Assembly (NCBI GenBank): GCA_026708185.1
Contig: JAPOVK010000010.1
Coordinates: 1-64,000, forward strand
Length of the DNA: 64,000 bases
DNA from: Gammaproteobacteria bacterium
GTDB taxonomy: Bacteria; Pseudomonadota; Gammaproteobacteria; Pseudomonadales; Azotimanducaceae
Direction: 5' to 3'
The notes under the pieces are model-generated. The model was not told the DNA's origin. It saw only the letters and a program-made list of their open reading frames with translations, and searched no databases. Each line of letters begins with the position of its first letter. Within the stretch, counting starts at the first letter, position 1. Position numbers and translations under genes: made by a program. Shown here one piece after another: positions 34,050-43,217 of the stretch.

Positions 34050-35381
34050 TCAAGCTCGGGCGCGCTCGCGCAACTCAGCGACGATTCCCTCGTGGGTCTT
34101 GCCGTCGAGACGGTAGAGGAACGTCGCGCCTAGCAGGGCGACGTTCACCAGCAGCGGGCAGATCGACATCAGCACGAGGATGCCGTGCAGCGACTCGGCC
34201 GTCTGCGGCTGGTTGGCGACGTAGCCGAACCACGCGAGGAGTGCGGCCACGGCCCAGCCGCCGAGCGCCTTGCCCATCTTCTGGAAAAAGCTCGCGGTCG
34301 AGAAGATCACGCCGTCGGCGCGCGCGCCCGTCCGCCACTGCGCGTATTCCACCGTGTCCGGGATCATCGCCCAGCCGAGTACCGCCACCGGCGCCCCGCC
34401 CAGTGACAACAAGGCACCCCAGACGAAGACCATCACCACGTTGTCCGCCGGAGTCACGTAGAAGCCGAGGCCGCCGAGCATCGCGACGACGGCGCCGACG
34501 CGGATCGCCCCGGCCTTGCCAAGCCGTGCGGACAACGCGGGAATCGCCACCAGGCCGAGGAACATCACGCCGAGCGTGACGCTGAAATAGAGCGAGACAA
34601 GCTCCTCGCGGCCGACGTTGTACTTGAAATAGAACGGTGCCGAAGCCTGGCGGAAGGTGAACGCCAGCATGCCGAGGACGAACACCAGGATGACGACGGC
34701 CAGCGGCGGATTTGTCACGAGCGCCCGCCCCGCCTCGGCCAAGGAGATCGGCTGCGCAGGCATCGCCACCGTTCGCTCCCGGGTGCCGGCGAACGTCCAC
34801 CAGAGCAGCGCCGTCGCCGCGACACCGAACAGCGCCATCGTCCACATCCAGCCCCCGGCCCCGCCGCCGAGCACGCCGACCAGCGGCATCATGCCGACCG
34901 AGACGCCCCAGCCACCCGCGAACGCACACGCCATGCGCAAGGTCGAGAGCTTCGTGCGCTCGTGGTGGTTGTCGGTGAGCACGGCGGTCATCGCCGCGTA
35001 GGGAATGGTGACCACCGTGTAGACGATGCCGAAGAGGATGTAGGTCACGTACGCCCAGGCGATCTTGCCGGCGTCGCCGAAGTCGGGGACGGTGAACGTC
35101 GCGAGCGAGATCAGCGCCAGCGGCACCGGCCCGAACAGCAGGTACGGGCGCAACTTGCCCCAGCGGCTGCGTGTACGATCGGCCAGGTAGCCCATCAGCG
35201 GATCGGTCACGGCATCGATCACCCGCGCGACGAGGAACACCCACGCCGCCACTTGTGCCGAGAGTCCGAAGACGTCCGTGTAGAAGATGAGCAGGAACGT
35301 CATCGCGGACATGAAATAGAGATTGATGCCGAGGTCGCCCACGGCGTAGGCGAACCGGGTGTTCGCGGTCACGCCCGTCAT
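34050..35381 (-). CDS. GPH-family sugar:cation symporter (MFS)
   Basis: Inner-membrane transporter of 443 residues with 12 predicted helices, in the glycoside-pentoside-hexuronide:cation symporter family. Seen: FAYAVGDLGINLYFMSAMTF, VFLVARVIDAVTDPLMGYLA with the family's Asp-rich cytoplasmic loop (DRTRSRWGKLRPYLLFG), and WAMIPDTVEYAQWRTGARAD. It should take up a glycoside or organic acid with sodium or protons. The dioxygenase gene lies 37 bases upstream on the same strand, so the two likely form an uptake and oxidation unit. Confidence 0.87.
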   Translation of the reverse strand: MTGVTANTRFAYAVGDLGINLYFMSAMTFLLIFYTDVFGLSAQVAAWVFLVARVIDAVTDPLMGYLADRTRSRWGKLRPYLLFGPVPLALISLATFTVPDFGDAGKIAWAYVTYILFGIVYTVVTIPYAAMTAVLTDNHHERTKLSTLRMACAFAGGWGVSVGMMPLVGVLGGGAGGWMWTMALFGVAATALLWWTFAGTRERTVAMPAQPISLAEAGRALVTNPPLAVVILVFVLGMLAFTFRQASAPFYFKYNVGREELVSLYFSVTLGVMFLGLVAIPALSARLGKAGAIRVGAVVAMLGGLGFYVTPADNVVMVFVWGALLSLGGAPVAVLGWAMIPDTVEYAQWRTGARADGVIFSTASFFQKMGKALGGWAVAALLAWFGYVANQPQTAESLHGILVLMSICPLLVNVALLGATFLYRLDGKTHEGIVAELRERARA

Positions 35382-35418
35382 GCTCTGTACGCCTCAGGCT
35401 TGCGCAACCAGCGGTTGC

Positions 35419-36708
35419 TCAATAGCCGCCCTGGTCGGCATCGGCAGTGTCCTGGTTGAAGATGCGGACCGCCGTCCCGGCCGAGCGGGGATCCGTGTAC
35501 ACCGTCCGCACGGTGCCGTTGGCGCCCGCGCCCTTGCGATAGCCCTCGCGGCGCTTGCTGGCCAGCGGCTGCATGTCCCCGGCACCGTAGGGCCAGACGC
35601 CCGGCGCCTGCTTGACGAAGCGGCAGATGCGCTGGCCGTGCGGCGACAGCGTCTCCCATATCGCGTGCGGCATGGTCTTCTGGAAGCCGCGCCCCTGGCG
35701 CCAGCCCGCCGAGAACTCGACGCTGGGCAGCGCACGGATCTCGCGGGACAGGTTCGGCGTCGCGCCGTGCCAGCAGCGGGTGTCGCGCAGGATGCCCGCG
35801 CCGGCGGGCGCTCCGACGAGGGTCGAAAGACGCATCCACTCGGGCTCCTCCGCAGGCACCGGGGGCGGCTGCGTCGCGGTCTGCGTGCCCGGGATCTGGC
35901 GGATCGGGCCGTTCTCCCAAGTCAGGTCCGTCATCACGAAGTTGATAGTCACACCGCCCGGCGAGCGGTCCATCACCAGGCGCTGCGTGCGGAAGTCGAG
36001 CTCCTCGAACGACTTGCCCGCCTCGATCTCGAGGCCCTGGCGGCGAGCGAACGCCAATCGCCGGTCGCCCTCCGCGCGGTTCTGACCATCGACCCCGTCG
36101 GTATGCAGATGCTGGTATTCGATGGCGCCCGGAATCGACAGGTCGCCGCCAGCGCCCCAGACCAGGTAGTCGTCTGTCGCGAAGATCTCGGTGAGGATCG
36201 GCGTCGCGGTCGGCAGATCGATCATCTGCACCCACGCCGGATGGTGCAGCATCTGCCGGGACGACGAGGACGTGCCGTAGCAGTAGCGGTGTGCCAGGCG
36301 ACCGCTCTCGGCGACGTACTTGCGGCCCCGGTAGCCCGGCTGGGAGAGCATCTCGGCGAGCGTCTCCGCGCAGCCTTCGCGAATGCGCCCCAGTTGCTCG
36401 GGATTCAGCAAGTCGCGCACCACGACGAAGCCATCCCGGCGGTAGATCCGCGCGGCCCGTTCCACCTCGTCGGGTGAGCAGATCTCAAGCCCGCGGATAC
36501 CGTTGTTGGCCCGCAGGTGCTCGCGCAGGGCAACCACTTCGGGGTCGTCGTAGACGCGGCGCGCCGGGACCCGCGGGTCGGGTTCACCGAAGCCGGGATC
36601 TAGGGCGGGAACGCCGTATTCATCGACGACCTCGTTGGGCGGCGTCATCGCGTCCCAACCGACGTCGCAATCCCCATGCACCCGCAAGCCGTCAAGTTCG
36701 CCGCTCAT
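35419..36708 (-). CDS. Phytanoyl-CoA dioxygenase (PhyH) family protein
   Basis: Large Fe(II)/2-oxoglutarate oxygenase of 429 residues. Seen: RRDGFVVVRDLLNPEQLGRI, the His-x-Asp ligands in YQHLHTDGVDG and the distal His in CWHGATPNLSREIRALPSVE with the Arg. It is longer than the 285-residue homologue at 28609 because of an N-terminal extension (VPALDPGFGEPDPRVPARRV) and an insert after the first ligands. Substrate unknown; the neighbouring sugar symporter suggests an imported compound. Confidence 0.86.
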   Translation of the reverse strand: MSGELDGLRVHGDCDVGWDAMTPPNEVVDEYGVPALDPGFGEPDPRVPARRVYDDPEVVALREHLRANNGIRGLEICSPDEVERAARIYRRDGFVVVRDLLNPEQLGRIREGCAETLAEMLSQPGYRGRKYVAESGRLAHRYCYGTSSSSRQMLHHPAWVQMIDLPTATPILTEIFATDDYLVWGAGGDLSIPGAIEYQHLHTDGVDGQNRAEGDRRLAFARRQGLEIEAGKSFEELDFRTQRLVMDRSPGGVTINFVMTDLTWENGPIRQIPGTQTATQPPPVPAEEPEWMRLSTLVGAPAGAGILRDTRCWHGATPNLSREIRALPSVEFSAGWRQGRGFQKTMPHAIWETLSPHGQRICRFVKQAPGVWPYGAGDMQPLASKRREGYRKGAGANGTVRTVYTDPRSAGTAVRIFNQDTADADQGGY

Positions 36709-36911
36709 CGATCCCTCCGGGAACAGGTCCGTGCACAGGATGTTAGCCCATTGCGGGGAACCGCTTGACGAGCCGTTCTCGCACTCCTATGCGGAGAATT
36801 ACCTACAAGGCGAGCCCACGGTGTCCTACAATGCACATGGTCAATGTCCTAACGACAAGCTGGCCGACACGGGCTAGCGTAGCGACATTCATCGTCGATG
36901 GAGCCTAGGCC

Positions 36912-37223
36912 GTGACTGCGGACTCAGACACGTTGCCCCAGGAGAGCCGCTCGCTCCGCGGTCTGTCGAGCGAGATGGTCGCCATTCTCGGAGTGGGTGC
37001 CACGCTTCTCGGCGTCGCTGCCGCAAGTTGGGCGGATTCGCGTTCGTTTCAGGCTGAGTCGCGCGCAGAGCGCGCCGAGATTCGTCGCGAGATCGGCAAT
37101 CTCCGCACGGAACTCAGGGGCGACATGGACAAGCTGCGCACGGAAATGCGCACCGACATGGCCAAGCTGGACGACCGATTGCGTATCGTGGAACTCGGGG
37201 TAGCCGCGACCAAGCAACCTTAA
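36912..37223 (+). CDS. Small protein with one membrane helix and a coiled coil
   Basis: 103 residues from GTG. One transmembrane helix (MVAILGVGATLLGVAAASWA) is followed by a heptad-repeat helix (RREIGNLRTELRGDMDKLRT, EMRTDMAKLDDRLRIVELGV). Similar small proteins are common beside toxin-antitoxin genes but have no known function. Its 3' end overlaps the frame of the PIN remnant by about 20 bases. The layout repeats that of the gene at 22249. Confidence 0.6.
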   Translation: MTADSDTLPQESRSLRGLSSEMVAILGVGATLLGVAAASWADSRSFQAESRAERAEIRREIGNLRTELRGDMDKLRTEMRTDMAKLDDRLRIVELGVAATKQP

Positions 37224-37227
37224 CGGA

Positions 37228-37356
37228 CTCGGGGTTGCAGCCCGAAGCGACGCGATCGTGACTCACAACTTGCGCGATTTCCGCGGTGCGGACCAGTTCG
37301 GCATTAACGTCGTATCGCCGCGCGAGTTCCTTGCCCAATTGGAGATGAGAATATGA
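37228..37356 (+). pseudogene. C-terminal remnant of a PIN-domain (VapC/PilT) toxin
   Basis: The frame ending at the TGA at 37354-37356 reads SDAIVTHNLRDFRGADQFGI and VVSPREFLAQLEMRI. This is the typical last third of a PIN toxin, with the Asp of THNLRDF. The first two thirds, with the remaining acidic residues, are missing; a TAG at 37201 closes the frame upstream. The stop overlaps the antitoxin ATG (ATGA), as in intact toxin-antitoxin pairs. Confidence 0.65.
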
Positions 37357-37589
37357 GCACGCTAAGCCTCCGATTGCCTGACTCTCTACACAAGCAGATC
37401 AGGCGACTCGCCAAACGCGACGGGGTCTCCATCAACCAGTTGATCGCCAGTGCGGCGGCGGAAAAGGTCGCGGCCTTGCTCACTGAAGATTACCTCCGGG
37501 AACGCGCCAGCCGGGGAAGCAGGGAGCGCTTTGGCGCCGTGTTGGCCAAAGTGCCAGCCGTGCCCCCAGACCCGGATGACGTCGTCTAG
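37353..37589 (+). CDS. Ribbon-helix-helix antitoxin, orphaned
   Basis: 78 residues. The N terminus, STLSLRLPDSLHKQIRRLAK and RDGVSINQLIASAAAEKVAA, is the Arc/CopG ribbon-helix-helix fold of HicB-like antitoxins. The C-terminal part, ERASRGSRERFGAVLAKVPA, normally wraps around the toxin. Its toxin partner is only a fragment, so it may act solely as a DNA-binding protein or be decaying. A GGGGC-TGC-GCCCC hairpin follows the stop (37591-37603). The 278-base gap up to 37867 holds nothing else I recognise. Confidence 0.78.
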   Translation: MSTLSLRLPDSLHKQIRRLAKRDGVSINQLIASAAAEKVAALLTEDYLRERASRGSRERFGAVLAKVPAVPPDPDDVV

Positions 37590-37867
37590 CGGGGCTGCGC
37601 CCCATCAAGGTACGCTTACCGTCCGCGAACCGCTTGCGTTCGGGCCCGCAATCGGCGGTGCAAGACCGGAATGGCGGACGCGAACGGGAGTACCCGTTCG
37701 GGGACGTGGCGGACCTACTGGTCCGCGCGTACCGTCAAGGTTCGGTGCACCGTCTCCACGAAAACTTTGCTCAATCGTCGAGTTCGGACCTGCTCACGAA
37801 GATAGGGCGCTCCGCAGCGTCGAACACGGTGCTGTTGTCGCGACGCAATCGTGGAGCCGAACGTTCT

Positions 37868-39052
37868 TCACACCCCCGTGAACGCCTGTATCCCGGTCTG
37901 TGCCCTTCCGAGAATGAGCGCATGGATGTCGTGCGTCCCCTCGTAGGTGTTCACGGTCTCCAGGTTCATCACGTGCCTGATCACGTGGTACTCGTCCGAG
38001 ATGCCGTTGCCGCCGTGCATGTCGCGGGCCATGCGCGCGATGTCCAGGGCCTTGCCGCAGTTGTTGCGCTTCAACAGAGAGATGCTCTCGACCGGCAACC
38101 GGTCGTCGTCGAGCAGCCGGCCCATGCGCAGGCAGCCGTGCAGGCCGAGGGTGATCTCGGTCTGCATGTCGGCCAGCTTCTTCTGGATCAGTTGATTGGC
38201 CGCCAAGGGGCGGCCGAACTGGGACCGGTCAAGCGTGTACTGGCGGGCGGCGTGCCAACAGAACTCGGCCGCGCCCATGGCGCCCCAGGCGATGCCGTAG
38301 CGGGCCCGGTTGAGGCAGCCGAAGGGACCGCTTAACCCCCCGGCATTCGGCAGCATGTTCGCGGCCGGTACCAGGACGTCGTCGAGGACGATCTGGCCCG
38401 TCACGGACGATCGCAGGCTCATCTTGCCCTCGATCTTGGGGGTCGAGAAGCCGCGCGTACCGCGCTCGACGACGAAGCCGCGGATTCGACCATCGAGCTT
38501 GGCCCAGACCACGGCGACGTCGGCGATCGGCGCGTTCGTGATCCACATCTTGGCGCCGTTCAGGAGGTAGCCGTCGCCGGTCTTCTCGGCGCGCGTGACC
38601 ATGCCTCCGGGGTCGGAACCGTGGTCGGGCTCGGTGAGTCCGAAGCAGCCGACCCAATCGCCGCTCGCCAGCTTCGGCAGGTAGCGCATGCGCTGATCCT
38701 CGTCGCCGTAGGCGTAGATCGGATACATGACCAGCGAAGACTGCACGCTCATCGCCGAGCGGTAGCCGGAGTCCACGCGCTCGACCTCGCGGGCCATCAG
38801 GCCGTAGCACACGTAGCTCGCCTCGGCGCAACCGTACTTGGCGGGCAAGGTGGCGCCGAGCAGGCCGAGTTCGCCCATCTCGTTCATGATCTCGCGGTGG
38901 AAGTGCTCGCGGCGGTTGGCCTCGAGTACGCGCGTCATCAGCTTGTCCTGGGCGTACTGGCGCGTCGTGTCGCGTACGAGACGTTCATCCTCGGCGAGCT
39001 GATCGTCGAGCATTAGAGGGTCGTCCCAGGCGAATGCGGCGTTGTCGGGCAT
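37868..39052 (-). CDS. Acyl-CoA dehydrogenase, glutaryl-CoA dehydrogenase type
   Basis: FAD flavoprotein of 394 residues. The closing [20 protein letters not shown] with the catalytic Glu, and the [20 protein letters not shown] block, are typical of glutaryl-CoA dehydrogenase, which oxidises and decarboxylates glutaryl-CoA to crotonyl-CoA in lysine and tryptophan breakdown. [20 protein letters not shown] and [17 protein letters not shown] are the FAD-binding segments. The ATG at 39052 (MPDNAAFAW) is preferred to one seven codons upstream. Confidence 0.9.
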   Translation of the reverse strand: MPDNAAFAWDDPLMLDDQLAEDERLVRDTTRQYAQDKLMTRVLEANRREHFHREIMNEMGELGLLGATLPAKYGCAEASYVCYGLMAREVERVDSGYRSAMSVQSSLVMYPIYAYGDEDQRMRYLPKLASGDWVGCFGLTEPDHGSDPGGMVTRAEKTGDGYLLNGAKMWITNAPIADVAVVWAKLDGRIRGFVVERGTRGFSTPKIEGKMSLRSSVTGQIVLDDVLVPAANMLPNAGGLSGPFGCLNRARYGIAWGAMGAAEFCWHAARQYTLDRSQFGRPLAANQLIQKKLADMQTEITLGLHGCLRMGRLLDDDRLPVESISLLKRNNCGKALDIARMARDMHGGNGISDEYHVIRHVMNLETVNTYEGTHDIHALILGRAQTGIQAFTGV

Positions 39053-39082
39053 GGTTGCGGCTCTTGGGATCAAAGCGCGCGA

Positions 39083-39940
39083 TTATCGCGCCGGTGCCTC
39101 GCCGCTGTCGCGGCGACTGGCGAAGCTCGCGTCGCGGGCACGCCGCATAGCGTCCCGCAATGTCGTCGCCGCCGCGGTGACGCCGTCGGTCCAGCGGTCG
39201 CCCTCGCCGGCGAAGATCACGCTGCGCGAGGCGCTGACGACCAGCCCGGTACCATCCGCTGCCAGGCCGTTGGCGAAGACGGCTTCGAGGTCGCCGCTCT
39301 GAGCGCCGATGCCTGGCACCAGGAACGGCACGTCCGGCGCCGTGGCGCGAACGGCGGCGAGTTGCCCAGGGAACGTCGCCCCCACAACAAGCGCCAGGTT
39401 TCCGGTGTCCTCCTTCGCAACGCGTTCGGCGACGCGCAAGTAGACCGGTGCCGCCTCGGGGAACTCCTGCAGCCACGGGCTGCCGGGGTTGGAGGTGTGG
39501 CAGAGGACGATCGCACCACGCCCGGGGACGCGCGTGAACGGTTCGACCGCATCCCAGCCGAGATACGGGTTGACCGTCGCCGCGTCGGCGTCGAGTACCT
39601 CGAAGACTTCCTTCGCGTACAACGCCGACACATCGCCGATGTCACCCCGCTTGGCATCGAGGATGACCGGCACGCCCGGGTGGTTCTCATGGATGTAGGC
39701 GATGAGCGTGCGCAACTCGTCGAATGCGCCCGTCGCGGCGAAGCAGGCGTACTGCGGCTTGAAGGCGCAGACCAGCTCCGCCGTCGCATCTACGACCTGC
39801 CGGCAGAACGCGAAAAACGGCCTAGCTTCGCCGCCGCAAGCGCTCGGCAATCGATCTCCCCGCGGGTCGAGGCCAACGCACAGCGCCGAATCCGACCGGC
39901 CCTGCGCGTCACGGAGTCTGTCGTTGAAAGTACGGGCCAT
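39083..39940 (-). CDS. pyrF: Orotidine 5'-phosphate decarboxylase (type 2)
   Basis: Pyrimidine-synthesis enzyme of 285 residues that makes UMP. The catalytic Lys-Asp pair is in VILDAKRGDIGDV, with CVGLDPRGDRLP at the front and FLVPGIGAQSGDLEAVFANG at the phosphate site. The length and the LCHTSNPGSPWLQEF segment identify the actinobacterial/proteobacterial type 2 branch instead of the 230-residue E. coli form. It lies 30 bases upstream of the acyl-CoA dehydrogenase gene on the same strand. Confidence 0.93.
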   Translation of the reverse strand: MARTFNDRLRDAQGRSDSALCVGLDPRGDRLPSACGGEARPFFAFCRQVVDATAELVCAFKPQYACFAATGAFDELRTLIAYIHENHPGVPVILDAKRGDIGDVSALYAKEVFEVLDADAATVNPYLGWDAVEPFTRVPGRGAIVLCHTSNPGSPWLQEFPEAAPVYLRVAERVAKEDTGNLALVVGATFPGQLAAVRATAPDVPFLVPGIGAQSGDLEAVFANGLAADGTGLVVSASRSVIFAGEGDRWTDGVTAAATTLRDAMRRARDASFASRRDSGEAPAR

Positions 39941-40005
39941 GGCCGATCCCGATGCGGCTAAACTACGGCGCCGATTCTAGGGCAACAAGGCAGCTTGCAC
40001 TCAAG

Positions 40006-40968
<963 letters not shown>

Positions 40969-40983
40969 GCGGAGTTCAAGTCC

Positions 40984-42018
40984 ATGGCCAACAACGACCT
41001 GCCGCCGGCCACCCCGCTCGACGTCCGCCAGGGCGTCACCGACGCGAAGGACATCGCCCATCCGCTGCGCTGGGGCATTCTCGGTTGCGGCAACATCTCC
41101 GCGCAATGGGTCTGGTGTTTGCAGCGAGTCCCGGGCGCGACGACTGTCGCGGCGGCGGCGCGCGACAAGGACCGCGCGCAGGCGTTCGCTGATCGGCACG
41201 GCATCGGAACCGCATACGACAGCTACGCGGACATGGTGGCCGCCCCGGACGTGGATATCGTCTACGTCGGCACCATCACCCGACTGCACAAGGAACACAC
41301 CCTGCTCGCGATCGAAGCCGGCAAGCACGTGCTCTGCGAAAAACCGCTCGCCGTGAACGCCGACGACGCGGCCGAGATGTACGCCGCCGCAAATGCCCAA
41401 GGCGTCATGCTCCAGGACGCGATGTGGACGCGCTTCTTCCCGGCCGTCGAGCACGCCCGGTTCGCGATTGGTGCCGGTGTCATCGGCGAGGTGTCGCTGG
41501 TGCAGTCGGACTTCTTCGATCCGATCTACACCATCCAGGCAGGGCCACTGGGTTTCGGTGCCGAGGCGACGCCCACGCGCGTCGTCGCCACAGGTCGCCG
41601 TGCTGGCGGCGCCATCGTCGAGTACGGCGAGGGCAAGGTGGCGGTGTTCACCTTCCCGCCCTTCAACTCGGAACTAGCGGAAGTCACCGAGATCGTCGGT
41701 TCCCGCGGGCGGATCACCCTCCAGCAGCCGGGCCATTGTCCAACCGGGATCACCATTCGCGTGCCGCCCCCCGGCGGTGTGCCGTCACGCTACCGAACGC
41801 GCAACGTGCCAGCGCCGGTGCAGCACTTCGAGTATCCACTTCCCGGCAACGTCGGCATGCCGACGTGGTTCCCGAACCAGCACGGGTTCCTGTACCAGGC
41901 CGAGGCGGTGCATCGCTGCTTGGCGGCAGGACTGACGGTATGCCCGCAATACGACGAGGCGGAGTCGATACAGGCGATGCGCCTGCTAACTCAGATCAAC
42001 GCGGCGCGGTTTGGGTAG
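40984..42018 (+). CDS. Gfo/Idh/MocA-family oxidoreductase (dihydrodiol dehydrogenase-like)
   Basis: NAD(P)-dependent dehydrogenase of 344 residues with WGILGCGNISAQWVWCLQRV (GxGxxG) and HVLCEKPLAVNADDAAEMYA carrying the catalytic Lys. DAMWTRFFPAVEHARFAIGA is the signature of the dimeric dihydrodiol/xylose dehydrogenase branch. The usual GGGALLDxGVY motif that follows the substrate loop seems to be missing: the protein passes from YTIQAGPLGFGAEATPTRVV straight to the later strands. This could be an in-frame deletion that affects activity. The neighbouring lactonase fits a sugar oxidation pathway. Confidence 0.82.
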   Translation: MANNDLPPATPLDVRQGVTDAKDIAHPLRWGILGCGNISAQWVWCLQRVPGATTVAAAARDKDRAQAFADRHGIGTAYDSYADMVAAPDVDIVYVGTITRLHKEHTLLAIEAGKHVLCEKPLAVNADDAAEMYAAANAQGVMLQDAMWTRFFPAVEHARFAIGAGVIGEVSLVQSDFFDPIYTIQAGPLGFGAEATPTRVVATGRRAGGAIVEYGEGKVAVFTFPPFNSELAEVTEIVGSRGRITLQQPGHCPTGITIRVPPPGGVPSRYRTRNVPAPVQHFEYPLPGNVGMPTWFPNQHGFLYQAEAVHRCLAAGLTVCPQYDEAESIQAMRLLTQINAARFG

Positions 42019-43207
42019 CACTCGCCGGCGCACGCCCACACTGCTGTGCATCGCGTTGCTCTGCACGAGTGGCGGCAACGCTGACACAACCAAGATCAGC
42101 TTCTGGGATACCCAGCGCAAAGGCGCCAATCAACAGAACTCGCTACACCGTCCCGAGTGGTACGTTGCCGGGCGCGGTGTCGGCTTGGACTACGTTCGCA
42201 TCCTCCCGGACGCTTGGCCGACCGAGGACAGGGACTTCCTGATCGGCAACGCGGGCAACTTTGAGGAGATCAACGAGACGGACCTATCTCTGTTGACCGA
42301 GGCCCTCGACGAAGCCCAACGTAACGGCATCAAGGTGGTCCTAGCCATGCTCAGCTTGCCCGGCGCGCGCTGGCGACAACTGAACGACGATCAGGACGAT
42401 GCGCGACTCTGGCAGGACTGGGAGTTCCATCGCCAAGCCTTCGATTTCTGGACACAGCTCGCCGCCCGCCTGAAGACGCATCCCGCCATCGTCGCCTACA
42501 ACCCCCTCAACGAACCGCACCCCGACAAGGCATTCGGGTTCGATGCGCCGGATCAGAACTTCGCACAGTGGTTCGCGGGAATCCGAGACACGCCAGCGGA
42601 CCTCAACCGATTCAACCGTGCCATGGTCGACGCGATCCGCTCGGTCGATGCGGACACCCCAATCATCCTCGACGGCTGGTTCTACGCGTCGCCCCAGGCC
42701 TTCGCGTACAACCGACCCGTTGCTGACGATCGTGTCTTGTACGCATTCCACAACCCGGGTTCGTGGCAAATGACCACCTATCGCGTCAATCAAGGCCGAT
42801 ACGCGTATCCGGATCGCGTGCCCACGTCATGGGACGGCCCTACGGAGTCCTGGACCAGGGATCGGCTTGCGCAGGAAGTGCTCGCGGTCGAGGCGTTCGC
42901 CGAAACGTACAACCTACCCGCGAATCGCATCATCGCCGCCGAGTTCTGGTACGACCGCCGCCTTGAAGGAGCCGCGGCCTACCTGGCCGACCTCATCCAT
43001 ATCTACAACCAGCGCGGCTGGCACTGGGCCTTCTACGCCTTCCGCGGCAGCGGCGCATGGACCGGACTCGACTACGAGATTCCGCCCGGTCACAGGATGG
43101 GTTGGCGATACTGGCAGGCGGTCGAACAGGGCGAAGACCCGGAACCTCTCAAGCCGCGAGGACCGAACCCCTTGTGGGAAACCCTACGGCGACAGTTCGA
43201 GAAGTAG
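42011..43207 (+). CDS. GH5-like glycoside hydrolase (cellulase family)
   Basis: Secreted (beta/alpha)8 hydrolase of 398 residues. A short signal peptide follows the TTG start (TPTLLCIALLCTSGGNA). The acid/base Glu is in VAYNPLNEPHPDK and the likely nucleophile in RIIAAEFWYDRR; LDGWFYASPQAF and YAFHNPGSW are active-site strands. The start overlaps the previous stop, which suggests that it belongs to the lactonase-dehydrogenase operon: extracellular sugar release followed by oxidation. Substrate not readable; glucans or host glycans are possible. Confidence 0.83.
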   Translation: MGSTRRRTPTLLCIALLCTSGGNADTTKISFWDTQRKGANQQNSLHRPEWYVAGRGVGLDYVRILPDAWPTEDRDFLIGNAGNFEEINETDLSLLTEALDEAQRNGIKVVLAMLSLPGARWRQLNDDQDDARLWQDWEFHRQAFDFWTQLAARLKTHPAIVAYNPLNEPHPDKAFGFDAPDQNFAQWFAGIRDTPADLNRFNRAMVDAIRSVDADTPIILDGWFYASPQAFAYNRPVADDRVLYAFHNPGSWQMTTYRVNQGRYAYPDRVPTSWDGPTESWTRDRLAQEVLAVEAFAETYNLPANRIIAAEFWYDRRLEGAAAYLADLIHIYNQRGWHWAFYAFRGSGAWTGLDYEIPPGHRMGWRYWQAVEQGEDPEPLKPRGPNPLWETLRRQFEK

Positions 43208-43217
43208 GTCCGTGCGC

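Noticed and set aside
37634-38335. 233-codon plus-strand open frame
   Set aside because: Mostly antisense to the acyl-CoA dehydrogenase and without recognisable features; its first part lies in an empty gap.
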